From assembly GCA_018660225.1 (NCBI GenBank), contig JABJKT010000135.1, positions 1 through 62,223 of the forward strand: DNA of 62,223 nucleotides, read 5' to 3'. Each line of letters starts with the position of its first letter. The stretch's first letter is position 1. The notes below the pieces were generated by a model. The model did no database searches, had not been told where the DNA came from, and saw only the letters and a list, made by a program, of their open reading frames with translations. The stretch is from Kordiimonadaceae bacterium. GTDB lineage: Bacteria; Pseudomonadota; Alphaproteobacteria; Sphingomonadales; Emcibacteraceae. Below, piece by piece: positions 25,041 through 33,770 of this stretch. A program made the position numbers and the translations under genes.

Positions 25041-25642
25041 GTAAGGGCCTCTTCCATGGTTTTAAATTGGATTATAATATCGATAGTTTCATCCTGCTTA
25101 TCTTCATCAATATGACTTGAAACGCTGGAAATTTTATCCATCGGTATTTCAGATGGGATTTCAAATTTAGAGGAAATTATTTGTAACAGTAATTGCACAG
25201 GACTTTCAGAAAATTCCATTTTCGAAGACGCTTTGCCGCCAATTAAATTCAGGAAAAAATCTAAAATATTCATAGTAGAAGGAGTGACCGCAGCTAAAAT
25301 TGCCAAACTAATTCCATATTGCGGAGAAACCCCAACGGAAATGCCAATAATGAGATAACAGAAGAAAATGACTAGCTCAAATGGATTTTTAATAGGCGTT
25401 CTGAAACGAACAATGGATAAAGCACCGATCATTCCGAGCGAAAGAGCGAGGTTAGAGGAAATAGTCCATGTTATAATCAATCCTGCCGGTGGTAAAAGAA
25501 ACGCCGAATATCTTTGTGAACTAAGTCGTGCCCATGTCTGACCGCCAAAAGATATTGCGAGGTTAACAAACAGTCCTAAAACTGCTGCACTAATGATCGC
25601 CAAATAATGATTTTCTGCAAGCAATGTATTTAAATAATTCAT
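24974..25642 (-). CDS. DUF4956 membrane protein, module C
   Basis: 222 residues, first gene of module C. Four or so membrane helices precede and include the signature SNLALSLGMIGALSIVR then FRTPIKNPFEL (62-90). Compared with modules A and B, the Lys before the signature is missing (ISSN instead of VKSS) and EPEE has become NPFE. The C-terminal soluble domain is about 80 residues and its last 22 codons are shared, in another frame, with the start of the CotH-like gene. A TATAAT box lies at 25681-25686 on the minus strand, about 40 bases upstream of the ATG; no good -35 partner is visible. Confidence 0.9.
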   Translation of the reverse strand: MNYLNTLLAENHYLAIISAAVLGLFVNLAISFGGQTWARLSSQRYSAFLLPPAGLIITWTISSNLALSLGMIGALSIVRFRTPIKNPFELVIFFCYLIIGISVGVSPQYGISLAILAAVTPSTMNILDFFLNLIGGKASSKMEFSESPVQLLLQIISSKFEIPSEIPMDKISSVSSHIDEDKQDETIDIIIQFKTMEEALTCLKIIKSENRVLQSSIQVLGH

Positions 25643-25706
25643 CCAGATCTCTCATGATTTTTTACTGATGATATGCTAATATTATATAGTTAATGGTTTG
25701 TAAATT

Positions 25707-27164
25707 TTAGGACCTAAGCCGAGCCAGTAAATATTTTCTCTCTTGAGCGCTACTACCTATAAACAAAATGAAAATAATCGATATGAACATAAAAAGATAG
25801 AACAAAAATGAATTAAATATATCTATTACCAGACTTTGGCCTAATGTAAATAAAAGCCCTAACAGCATTGCTAAAAAGGGCCGTACCAGTGAAAATCTTA
25901 ATGAATAGCTATAATAGCCCAATGCAGTCATGGAAATGGCCTGTGAAAGATATCCTAGAACAATACTTATAGCCGCCCCCATCAGCCCGTATATTGGTAA
26001 TAATAAATATATCCCGATAAATGTCGTGATGAGCTGAACCAGATAACTGCTTAAGTCATAAACGGGTTTTTTTGCGATAAATGATCCAATGCCAGTAATC
26101 CAGCCTGCGCCTTGAATTATTATGCCGTAGGCCAAAAATATTGATAATCCAGCCGCTTCACTATATTGCTCGCCAGCAAGCAGGGGAACAAACCAGTTTG
26201 CACACGCGCTGAAAATAATAAATAGGACCGCACCAAACACACAGTAGCTTCGCAAAATAAGATCAAATGAGTCCTGCGCATCATCGGTCTTATAGGTTGA
26301 CATATAAAATGGTCCCCAGGCGGTTTGAAAAGCGGTCGTGCCAACCCTGAATAAATTGGCCACTCTGTTTGCCACGGCATAAATTGCTATGGCCTCAATA
26401 CCCAGGCTTTGTGAAATCATACTGCGGTCTACGGAAGGCACTAGATTTGCAGATAAGGATATTATCCCGTAGGGGATGCCAAATGTGAATAGGGCGCGAA
26501 TGATTGGCGCTGTGGCGATGCGTCCGAACCAGCCTCTGCATAAGAATAACCCAAAAACGGCAAATAAAAGCAATGCACAGCATTGTAACACCAATATGCT
26601 CATGAGCGGATTTTCAAAAAAGTATGCACCGATAAGTGCGGCAAAAATGATGCAGGTTGATGATCCCAATGTCAGGTAGGCAAACCCGTTGCGCTCGTAG
26701 CTCCACTTCATCAAATTAATGGAATAATTCAGTGGTATGGTGAGGAATATTTTTAACGCCAATATCCACATCAGTGGCTCGTATATGGGTGGTACGCCAT
26801 AAATTGCCATTATCTCGCTGCGAAAATATAATAATCCGCCAATCACGAATAAACCGAGCGTTAATTGCACTAACAGGGAAGATGTGCAGATCGCCTTTCT
26901 AGCATTTATGTCCTCATCGTCATAAAAATAACGCGCAAGGGCTGAATCCTGTCCCATTATCGATAAAAATACAAAGAGCATTTCGACCACTAAAAATAAA
27001 TCGAGTACGCCGAATGTTTCTTTACTGAGTAGTCTGGTTAAAAAAGGAAAAGTAAGAATAGAAGAAAATCGCCCCAGCGCAGCCAATCCTCCGTAAAAGA
27101 AGGCATCCTTGGCCAGAAACTTTAAACGATAACCAACAGAAGACGATTTCAGTTTTTTATTCAC
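25707..27164 (-). CDS. Wzx-type polysaccharide flippase
   Basis: 485 residues, GTG start, with twelve to fourteen hydrophobic helices spread over the whole length. The N-terminal pattern (FLAKDAFFYGGLAALGRFSS, then LTRLLSKETFGVLDLF) is typical of the oligosaccharide flippase/MATE-like family. It moves the undecaprenyl-linked repeat unit across the inner membrane. It lies between the methyltransferase gene and VTC module C, on the same strand as both. With the Wzz-like protein at 44845 and the candidate polymerase at 11000 it completes a Wzx/Wzy-type export route. Confidence 0.93.
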   Translation of the reverse strand: MNKKLKSSSVGYRLKFLAKDAFFYGGLAALGRFSSILTFPFLTRLLSKETFGVLDLFLVVEMLFVFLSIMGQDSALARYFYDDEDINARKAICTSSLLVQLTLGLFVIGGLLYFRSEIMAIYGVPPIYEPLMWILALKIFLTIPLNYSINLMKWSYERNGFAYLTLGSSTCIIFAALIGAYFFENPLMSILVLQCCALLLFAVFGLFLCRGWFGRIATAPIIRALFTFGIPYGIISLSANLVPSVDRSMISQSLGIEAIAIYAVANRVANLFRVGTTAFQTAWGPFYMSTYKTDDAQDSFDLILRSYCVFGAVLFIIFSACANWFVPLLAGEQYSEAAGLSIFLAYGIIIQGAGWITGIGSFIAKKPVYDLSSYLVQLITTFIGIYLLLPIYGLMGAAISIVLGYLSQAISMTALGYYSYSLRFSLVRPFLAMLLGLLFTLGQSLVIDIFNSFLFYLFMFISIIFILFIGSSAQERKYLLARLRS

Positions 27165-27202
27165 GGGTTTTTCTTCATAATTTAAATATATTCTAATTCA
27201 TG

Positions 27203-28006
27203 TCAGGACTTGTTTTTGTTAAATACAAACTCATTACATCCTAAACTCGAAATAGTAACACTTTTTATTAGCGAAAATTTTCTTTTTCCAAGAAATTCTA
27301 TAATTTCATCCGGAGTTGCGACTTCAAACGGATATCCCCCTACCCAGTCGGTCCAGTCAATAAAGGGATTCATTCCACGCTTTTTTTTATAATTAAAATA
27401 AGGCCTTATATAAGTCATCGGCTTAAGTAATATTAAATATTTCAAAAACCCTATTGTAAACACAGTGATAAACAATAAAAGAGAAAAAACACTATTTAGC
27501 GGCCAAGGCAAAAAGTTATATGTTCTTTTTATCCAAGTCCAAACAGTGGATTTCCATCCTTGATCGTTATATATTGCAATAAAGAGCAAGCCATCTTCCT
27601 TTACGAGGTCAGACGCATTTTCAATAGCATCCCACATTTCTCCGGTGTGATGCAGAACACCCCAGCTATAAACAATATTATGCTTGTCATATTTGCTTAG
27701 ATACTCTTTATCCAGTACATCTCCCTGTTCAACTTTCCAGATATCATCATTGAAATTATATTTATTTTTCAGGTAGGCGGTACATTCCACTGAATTGATG
27801 TCATAATCAAAAGAGTTTACTTTTGCGCCTAACCGGGCGGCAACCAGTGAGAACAGGCCACTACCTGAACCAATATCTATGAATGATTTGTCTTTTAAAT
27901 TTTCACAAGACAACATTGACTTAATGGAACTTTCTGCTTCCACTATTCTGTCTTCATCCAGTATAGAGACTAATTTTTTCCAATTTTTCCCAAAACCAAA
28001 TCTCAT
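27203..28006 (-). CDS. Class I SAM-dependent methyltransferase
   Basis: 267 residues. The SAM motif is IDIGSGSG at 43-50, an acidic ribose-binding residue is in FDYD, and the motif IV/post-IV region reads IVYSWGVLHHTGEMW. After the Rossmann domain comes a hydrophobic stretch of about 30 residues (FSLLLFITVFTIGF...), suggesting membrane contact, as suits a lipid-linked glycan or sugar substrate. The ATG shares one base with the stop of the upstream glycosyltransferase (TAATG at 28006). Likely an O- or N-methylation of the glycan, or a cap at the chain end; the target is not readable. Confidence 0.88.
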   Translation of the reverse strand: MRFGFGKNWKKLVSILDEDRIVEAESSIKSMLSCENLKDKSFIDIGSGSGLFSLVAARLGAKVNSFDYDINSVECTAYLKNKYNFNDDIWKVEQGDVLDKEYLSKYDKHNIVYSWGVLHHTGEMWDAIENASDLVKEDGLLFIAIYNDQGWKSTVWTWIKRTYNFLPWPLNSVFSLLLFITVFTIGFLKYLILLKPMTYIRPYFNYKKKRGMNPFIDWTDWVGGYPFEVATPDEIIEFLGKRKFSLIKSVTISSLGCNEFVFNKNKS

Positions 28007-29193
28007 TATTTATCCTTATTCTTATGTTCGATTAATTGAATCAGCTTATTTACCGGTGTGTCTATCATATGTTTCTGAAACCACAAATACCCTTTATGAC
28101 CAACTGAATTTTTGTGTGATACGGATTTATTTTTAATATATTCAATTAAGGCCTCTTTAATTTCGCTAACTGTGTCGGCATGATAAATGGGATATAGATC
28201 CGGATATTGATCATTGTATAAATGATCATCGCGTTTTGCAAAGACGGGTACCTCACAAGCCATAAATTCGCCAATGGCACCATAGGTCAGAAAGCTGTGA
28301 TATAACTCGGCGACACCGATATCCGAAAGCTGAATTCCCTGTAACAGTATTTTTCTGCTTATCTTGGGAAACCACGAAACATTTTTTTCCAGACCCAATT
28401 TTTCAATAAGTGTTTTGCTATCATCAACGTCAGGTCCATATTCAAAGGTAATTACTTTAACTTTAATATCATCATACTCATCAATAAATTCCCTTAGACC
28501 TTCAAATAAGAGATTATTTGCTTTTAATGAAATAAATTCTCTTGTATCGCGCCAACAATGGCGGGAATGGTGGAAAATAACAATCTCGTTATTTTCTCTA
28601 ATATTCTTAAATTGATGTATAAGTTTTTTTTCACTTTGTGTGGCAGTGGTTAAATCTACGTCTTTCTTATGATATATAATTGGAATAGTAGAAGATATAA
28701 TTTTTCTATCATAACCTATTTTTTTTGAGTAAAATTCAAGGTTATGGCTTGGTTCAAACCAAAGTGCATCAGTGTCATTAATTCCCTGTTTCTGGTATTT
28801 CATGAGTTTTAATATTTTCAGTATGCGTTTTGGGTGAGTAAATTGGAAAAATGGCAAATAAAACATATCTGCACCATATGGGATAAATAAATCCAGTTTT
28901 AATCCGGCCATTCTCATGAATGCAGGAACATCTCCGCAGCCAATTAAGAAATCATATCCTTCCATATCTTTTCTAATGGTATCAATATACGTTTCTTTCA
29001 GATCATCGATTCCTGACCATTCATAATAGTGGGTATAGTTTTTATAACTATCATCAAATGTGTCGGCACTGGGATGGAAATGTTCCGGTATATCTTTTTG
29101 AACAAATAAATGGGCATCTATACCGCGGTCCCGTAGATGCCTGGCAATTGCGAAAAAGCAATTATTCATATTATTGATGAGCGCAACCCGCAT
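28006..29193 (-). CDS. Putative GT-B glycosyltransferase
   Basis: 395 residues. The N-terminal half has the Rossmann start MRVALINNMNNCFFAIARHL and later VIGC-type beta strands with IPYGADMFYLPF. The C-terminal half shows KNVSWFPKISRKILLQGI, then LSDIGVAELYHSFLTYG and MACEVPVFAKRDD, equivalent to the family 4 donor site but diverged. It is therefore read as a glycosyltransferase, with less certainty than the other family 4 genes. It sits 1 base from the amidotransferase gene upstream (stop at 29195) and overlaps the methyltransferase gene, placing it in the long operon. Confidence 0.75.
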   Translation of the reverse strand: MRVALINNMNNCFFAIARHLRDRGIDAHLFVQKDIPEHFHPSADTFDDSYKNYTHYYEWSGIDDLKETYIDTIRKDMEGYDFLIGCGDVPAFMRMAGLKLDLFIPYGADMFYLPFFQFTHPKRILKILKLMKYQKQGINDTDALWFEPSHNLEFYSKKIGYDRKIISSTIPIIYHKKDVDLTTATQSEKKLIHQFKNIRENNEIVIFHHSRHCWRDTREFISLKANNLLFEGLREFIDEYDDIKVKVITFEYGPDVDDSKTLIEKLGLEKNVSWFPKISRKILLQGIQLSDIGVAELYHSFLTYGAIGEFMACEVPVFAKRDDHLYNDQYPDLYPIYHADTVSEIKEALIEYIKNKSVSHKNSVGHKGYLWFQKHMIDTPVNKLIQLIEHKNKDK

Positions 29194-29194
29194 G

Positions 29195-30340
29195 CTAATC
29201 GTCCTTACGGGTATATTTAGTATAAAAGCTTTTCGGTGCGAGCTCTAATTTATACATGAGCCATAACAGCGGTTTTAGGCGTATAAAAAGTTTCCTGTAA
29301 TTCTTAAATTCGCGGTAATTTCTTTTGGGAGCTTCCATTAATGAAATGAATTCATTATCACTATAGCCAAGGCGTTTTTTAACCAATTCCATAATTTCTA
29401 TTGCCACAGGGTCTTCATAGGGTACTTTTGCCATTTCTGTAGCAGCTTCTTCCCTCGTTAGCTGCCCGCACCGTACCAGTGCGCTTTGTTCTATAATTCT
29501 CATATCTATACCAAATCTTTTGGGCATAAAGTATCTGTGATAGAAGGCGGTGAAGCGGTTATCCAGATGATGGCCTCCGTACCACTCCCAATCATATTTA
29601 TCTATGAGCATTTTTTTGACGTCTTCTTTGATGTAATTGGTGTAATAAATGGGGCGAATTTGTTTGACACCATTAAAAATCATCCACTTGAATTGCTTTA
29701 GAATTGTCATGTTTGGATATGTCTTCATAGGAATTTTGCCGTATTTCTTATGGACATCGGCGATATATTTGCCGTCCATATAAAGCCAACCGAGCGGAGA
29801 CACGCCTTCGGTTCTGAATGAATGGCCGTTAAAGCTGTATTTTACACCAAATTTAGCCGCCGCTTTATACATTACTGCGGCAAAGGCAATGTCTGTCGGG
29901 GCTTCAATATCGGGCACGCCTGCTTTAATGAAGGCTTTATATATATCATCATATTCTTTATTATCAGCAACAATTGTATATAAATCTATATCGAGTTGTT
30001 CTGTCATTTTCCGGATATTTTGTGTGGCGATAGTACTGTTCCAGGTATTGTCAAAATGAACCGCCAAAGGCCGAAGGCCAAGCTCGATCGCCTGATGCAT
30101 CATAAAGGATGAATCGCATCCCCCGCTCACTCCTATAATCACATCATAAGGTTTGCCTTTGCCGGCTTTAATGACATCTTCGGCTAATTTTTCTAACCGT
30201 TTTTGGCCTTCTTCGCCTGTGGGATATTCTTTACACATATCGTCATGATCATGACAATAATTACACACGCCTTCCTCATCAAAGGTAATGAGAGGAAAGT
30301 CGCTGGTATATATACATCGTTTACAAGTTTGCTCGGTCAT
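29195..30340 (-). CDS. N-acetyl sugar amidotransferase, WbpG/WbuX/PseA family (copy 1)
   Basis: 381 residues from ATG at 30340 (an upstream in-frame TTG at 30349 is less likely). A zinc-ribbon-like pair of motifs, C6xxC9 and C26xxC29, precedes a PP-loop ATP-pyrophosphatase site SGGCDSS at 72-78 and the HFDNTWNS segment. These enzymes adenylate an N-acetyl group and, with ammonia from a HisH/HisF-like pair, turn it into an acetamidino group. About four in five residues match copy 2 at 33771-34916 by eye, including zinc and ATP motifs, so both look active. It lies after the AsnB-like gene, which could also supply ammonia. Confidence 0.92.
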   Translation of the reverse strand: MTEQTCKRCIYTSDFPLITFDEEGVCNYCHDHDDMCKEYPTGEEGQKRLEKLAEDVIKAGKGKPYDVIIGVSGGCDSSFMMHQAIELGLRPLAVHFDNTWNSTIATQNIRKMTEQLDIDLYTIVADNKEYDDIYKAFIKAGVPDIEAPTDIAFAAVMYKAAAKFGVKYSFNGHSFRTEGVSPLGWLYMDGKYIADVHKKYGKIPMKTYPNMTILKQFKWMIFNGVKQIRPIYYTNYIKEDVKKMLIDKYDWEWYGGHHLDNRFTAFYHRYFMPKRFGIDMRIIEQSALVRCGQLTREEAATEMAKVPYEDPVAIEIMELVKKRLGYSDNEFISLMEAPKRNYREFKNYRKLFIRLKPLLWLMYKLELAPKSFYTKYTRKDD

Positions 30341-30377
30341 TAAATTCAATCTATTTAAATTTTTACTCAGTAGAAAG

Positions 30378-32288
30378 TTAAGTTAAAGAATTTTCATTCT
30401 TTAACCATAGAATGAAAATAATAGCATCCCATAGCTCGCATGAATAATCTTTTTTGTTGTTTTGATGTTGTTCCCAAATGGTAGCGAGTACATCAACATG
30501 TAATATATCTTTAAATAAAACTGTATTATCAAAAAGAAGGCCATAAGCCCAGTCTTTTAAATCATTGCGCAACCATTTATCAAGCGGAACGGCAAATCCT
30601 TTCTTGGGACGGTCAAAGTCAATGTTAGGTAAATATTTATTCAGCAATGCGCGAAGCGGTAATTTACCTTTCTCGTTACTCTGCAGTAATTCATTGGGCA
30701 ATGACCAGGCGAATTCAACAATTTTGTGATTTAACAAAGGCACCCGCACTTCGAGGCTAGAGGCCATACTTGCTCTGTCGACCTTGACCAATATATCATC
30801 CGTCAGATATTGCTTCGTATCGCTGAAGCGCATGATATGATCAAACTCCAGTTCAGTTTCCGGCCTTGAAAAAAGGAATTCCCCTTTGCTTTTGTTAACG
30901 ACGAGACATTGGCTAAGCCCGCCGCGGGAAATAAAGCTTCTATAAAATGACCAGGGAGAATTTAAATGATTTATTCGCTCGAATAATAAGCCCAGCTTCT
31001 GAAACCTCGCTGATTTGAGAAGTCGGGGATTAAATATACTTGATATGATTTTGATTGCAAAACGTACTGGCGACGGAATGGATTTCACCTTCTGGTGATT
31101 TTTGTTTGTTCTAAAATAACGCGAATAGCCATAAAAAAGCTCATCTCCTCCATCCCCCGACAAGCAAACGGTCACATGTTTTCGGGTAAGTTCGCATAAC
31201 AGCATCGTCGGCAATTGGGAGGCGTCCGAGAAGGGCTCATCATAATGCTTTATAATTTTTTCAATAGATTCTTTGACCGTTTTTGAGGAACAATAAAGCT
31301 CGGTATGGTCTGTATCAAGTGTTGTGGCGACTTCATTGGCAAAGGGTATTTCGTCAAACTCCTTTTCGTCAAAGCCGATGCTGAAAGTTTTTACGCTGTC
31401 TTTCGAGCAAGCCTGCGCCATTGCTACGACGGCTGACGAATCTATTCCGCCAGACAGAAAAATACCAACCGGCACATCTGCCACCAATTGATCTTGAACG
31501 GCATTTTTTAATAACGCTTCAAACTTTTCTGTTGCTTCGGGCAGTGATTGCGGTATTGGCGTGGTGTTTTTTGTATCGACCAGCTCTTCTAACGACCAAT
31601 ATTTTTTCTCGCACCACTGATTAACCGGAATCATTTCGCTGGTGTTCAAGGTTAAAATGGATCCAGGCGAAATTTTCAGTATGTCCTGATAAATAGAAAG
31701 CGGTCCCGGGATATAGCCATAATCAAAAAAGCGCGAAACTGCATCGCTTGATATTTTAGCCTGCCAGTTCGGCATCGCCTTAAAAACTTTTAATTCTGAA
31801 CCGAAAACAATGTTTGAGCCGCACGTCCCCACATAGAGAGGCTTTTCCCCCATACGGTCACGGACGAAACTTAAGCTTTTGTCCTCGTTATCATATAATG
31901 CCAGGGCAAACATGCCCTCTGTTTGCTTTATTGATTGCTCTAAGCCAAATTCCGCAATTAATTGAACTAATACTTCTGTATCGGATTGACCGATAAAAAC
32001 ATGACCTTTTTCAATCAATATGTCTTTTAATTTTTTAAAATTATAAATTTCACCATTAAAGATCATAACATATCTCTTGCAATGGGAAGTCATTGGCTGA
32101 TGGCCTGATGACGATAGATCATGTATCGATAATCGGCGGTGGCCTAATCCGACCTTTTTGTCAGGCGACAACCAATGGCCGAAATCATCAGGGCCACGGT
32201 GAACTATTTGGCCCGTCATATTTTCCAATATCTCTTCAGGCTCGCCTAATTCGTTATTTAAATCAACAAAGCCACAGATGCCGCACAT
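30378..32288 (-). CDS. Glutamine-hydrolysing asparagine synthase family protein (AsnB-like)
   Basis: 636 residues. Cys2 after the initiator Met is the glutaminase nucleophile (MCGICGF), with RGPDDFG, FNGEIYN and GEKPLY following. The synthetase half has the PP-loop SGGIDSS at 279-285 and the LSGDGGDELFYGY segment. Both domains look complete, so the enzyme should use glutamine and ATP to make an amide. In a polysaccharide locus such copies usually amidate a sugar uronic acid, not free aspartate. Here it lies inside the acetamidino gene set, between amidotransferase copy 1 and the HisF-like gene, which makes a sugar substrate likely. Confidence 0.92.
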   Translation of the reverse strand: MCGICGFVDLNNELGEPEEILENMTGQIVHRGPDDFGHWLSPDKKVGLGHRRLSIHDLSSSGHQPMTSHCKRYVMIFNGEIYNFKKLKDILIEKGHVFIGQSDTEVLVQLIAEFGLEQSIKQTEGMFALALYDNEDKSLSFVRDRMGEKPLYVGTCGSNIVFGSELKVFKAMPNWQAKISSDAVSRFFDYGYIPGPLSIYQDILKISPGSILTLNTSEMIPVNQWCEKKYWSLEELVDTKNTTPIPQSLPEATEKFEALLKNAVQDQLVADVPVGIFLSGGIDSSAVVAMAQACSKDSVKTFSIGFDEKEFDEIPFANEVATTLDTDHTELYCSSKTVKESIEKIIKHYDEPFSDASQLPTMLLCELTRKHVTVCLSGDGGDELFYGYSRYFRTNKNHQKVKSIPSPVRFAIKIISSIFNPRLLKSARFQKLGLLFERINHLNSPWSFYRSFISRGGLSQCLVVNKSKGEFLFSRPETELEFDHIMRFSDTKQYLTDDILVKVDRASMASSLEVRVPLLNHKIVEFAWSLPNELLQSNEKGKLPLRALLNKYLPNIDFDRPKKGFAVPLDKWLRNDLKDWAYGLLFDNTVLFKDILHVDVLATIWEQHQNNKKDYSCELWDAIIFILWLKNENSLT

Positions 32289-32325
32289 ATAAAACCTTCT
32301 ATACTTTATTCATTTTAATATTGCA

Positions 32326-33096
32326 TTATTTTGCAATGATTTGCTCGATAATATTTTGAGGTGGGTAATTAATTAAAACGCCCATTCCTTTTTTCTGAAA
32401 AACGAACATGCTTCCTGCTGTTACCGCTGAAGCATTTCCCTGTTTAAGCGCTGACCTTAAATCTTCAGCGTTTCCTGCACCGCCATTTGCTATAACCGGA
32501 ATTGAGAGTGCTGAAGCAAGCTCTTCAATTAATTTAAGGTCAAAACCATCCCATGTTCCTTCATGATTTATTGAGGTGAGCAATATTTCACCCGCGCCCA
32601 ATTCCTGAAGTTTTAATGCCCAATTGAGCGGGCTTTCATTTGTTTTTTTGCGCCCGCGTTCTCTATAAACATGATATTTTCCAAACATATTTTTTAGGAC
32701 ATCGATTGAGGCCACGACGGCTTGACTGCCATATTTTTGTGAAATTTGCGGCAGTAGTTCAGCTTGCTCGAAAAGGGCACTGTTCAAGGATATTTTTTCA
32801 ATACCAATTCTAAATAAATTATCAGCATCCCCAACTGATTTTATGCCGCCGCCGTAAGTGAGCGGCATAAAACATTCGCTGGCCACTTTATTGATTATTT
32901 CAAAGTCTGGCCGCATATCTTTATCGGAAGCCATAATATCCAGCAGAATAAGTTCATCAACTTCCAGCTCGTTGAAGATGCGTATTGCATTTATTGGATC
33001 TCCAATATACGTAGCTGACTTAAAATTTACAGTTTTGACCAAGCCTTCACCGTCCAGGAGCAGGCAAGGCATGACACGTCGTCTTAGAGCAGACAT
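32326..33096 (-). CDS. HisF-like ammonia-using subunit for acetamidino sugar formation (AglZ/HisF2 type)
   Basis: 256 residues of a HisF-type (beta/alpha)8 barrel. RVMPCLLLDGEGLVKTVNF gives Asp15 at the position of HisF Asp11, and ASIDV gives Asp132 at that of Asp130. YGGGIKSVGDA and ANGGAGNAED are the two phosphate-site glycine motifs. It pairs with the HisH-like protein 12 bases upstream. The absence of any other his gene, and the neighbouring WbpG-type amidotransferases, identify it as the HisF2/WbuZ-type partner which channels ammonia in surface-sugar synthesis, as in P. aeruginosa and E. coli O-antigen loci. Confidence 0.9.
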   Translation of the reverse strand: MSALRRRVMPCLLLDGEGLVKTVNFKSATYIGDPINAIRIFNELEVDELILLDIMASDKDMRPDFEIINKVASECFMPLTYGGGIKSVGDADNLFRIGIEKISLNSALFEQAELLPQISQKYGSQAVVASIDVLKNMFGKYHVYRERGRKKTNESPLNWALKLQELGAGEILLTSINHEGTWDGFDLKLIEELASALSIPVIANGGAGNAEDLRSALKQGNASAVTAGSMFVFQKKGMGVLINYPPQNIIEQIIAK

Positions 33097-33108
33097 ATTT
33101 AACCTTTC

Positions 33109-33765
33109 CTATATATTATTTGCAAAATTAGACAGCAGCTTCATTCCAAACTTATGGCTTTTTTCAGGATGAAACTGTGCTCCGAATACATTATCTTTCA
33201 TAATAATGGCGTCAAATTTTGGACCGTGGGTTGCTTTGGCGATCACATTTTTCTGATCGGCGCATTCAACAAAGTAAGAATGGACGAAATAAAAGCGATA
33301 ACTATCATCCATTTCCGCAATCAGGGGGCTTGGGTTTGTCGGCTCAATGTAATTCCAACCCATGTGGGGAACCTTTAGTTCACGGTCATAATTCTTCATA
33401 TCAAACTTTTTTGCGCCGCCTTTTATCCAGCCGAAACCCTTCTGTTTGCCTTCTTCGCTACCCTCGGTAAGAAGCTGCATTCCCAGACAAATGCCCAGTA
33501 GCGGAACTTTTTGTATCAGTACTTTTTCATTTAATATATCAAAAAAATGTTTTTTGTGAAGTGTATCCATTGCGCTATCAAAAGCCCCGACGCCAGGCAG
33601 TAGAATTTTTTCGGCCCGCTCAAGATCACGAGGAGACGAAGACACAATAAATTTTGCATCAATTTTTCTTAGCATATTCTGGATTGAACCAAGGTTCCCA
33701 ACGCCATAATCAACTATGGTAATTTCTGACACGATAGGTTTTTTCCTTTGGTTATCCAGCGACAC
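33109..33765 (-). CDS. HisH-like glutaminase subunit for acetamidino sugar formation
   Basis: 218 residues from GTG at 33765. An inner GTG at 33732 would give the usual HisH beginning (SEITIVDYGVGN) and is an equally possible start. Class I glutaminase triad: Cys93 (GICLGMQ), His199 and Glu201 (FHPEK). It releases ammonia from glutamine for the HisF-like partner encoded directly after. The gene starts 5 bases after the stop of amidotransferase copy 2. Together the three form the WbpG-HisH2-HisF2 set (WbuX-Y-Z in E. coli), so histidine biosynthesis is not the role. Confidence 0.9.
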   Translation of the reverse strand: MSLDNQRKKPIVSEITIVDYGVGNLGSIQNMLRKIDAKFIVSSSPRDLERAEKILLPGVGAFDSAMDTLHKKHFFDILNEKVLIQKVPLLGICLGMQLLTEGSEEGKQKGFGWIKGGAKKFDMKNYDRELKVPHMGWNYIEPTNPSPLIAEMDDSYRFYFVHSYFVECADQKNVIAKATHGPKFDAIIMKDNVFGAQFHPEKSHKFGMKLLSNFANNI

Positions 33766-33770
33766 TTCGA

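Noticed and set aside
30378-32288. AsnB as a housekeeping asparagine synthetase
   Set aside because: Its place inside the acetamidino set and 37 bases from the HisF-like gene argues for a sugar substrate.
32326-33765. HisF and HisH-like genes as part of histidine biosynthesis
   Set aside because: No other his genes are present and the pair is flanked by WbpG-type amidotransferases and polysaccharide genes, so the surface-sugar role is preferred.
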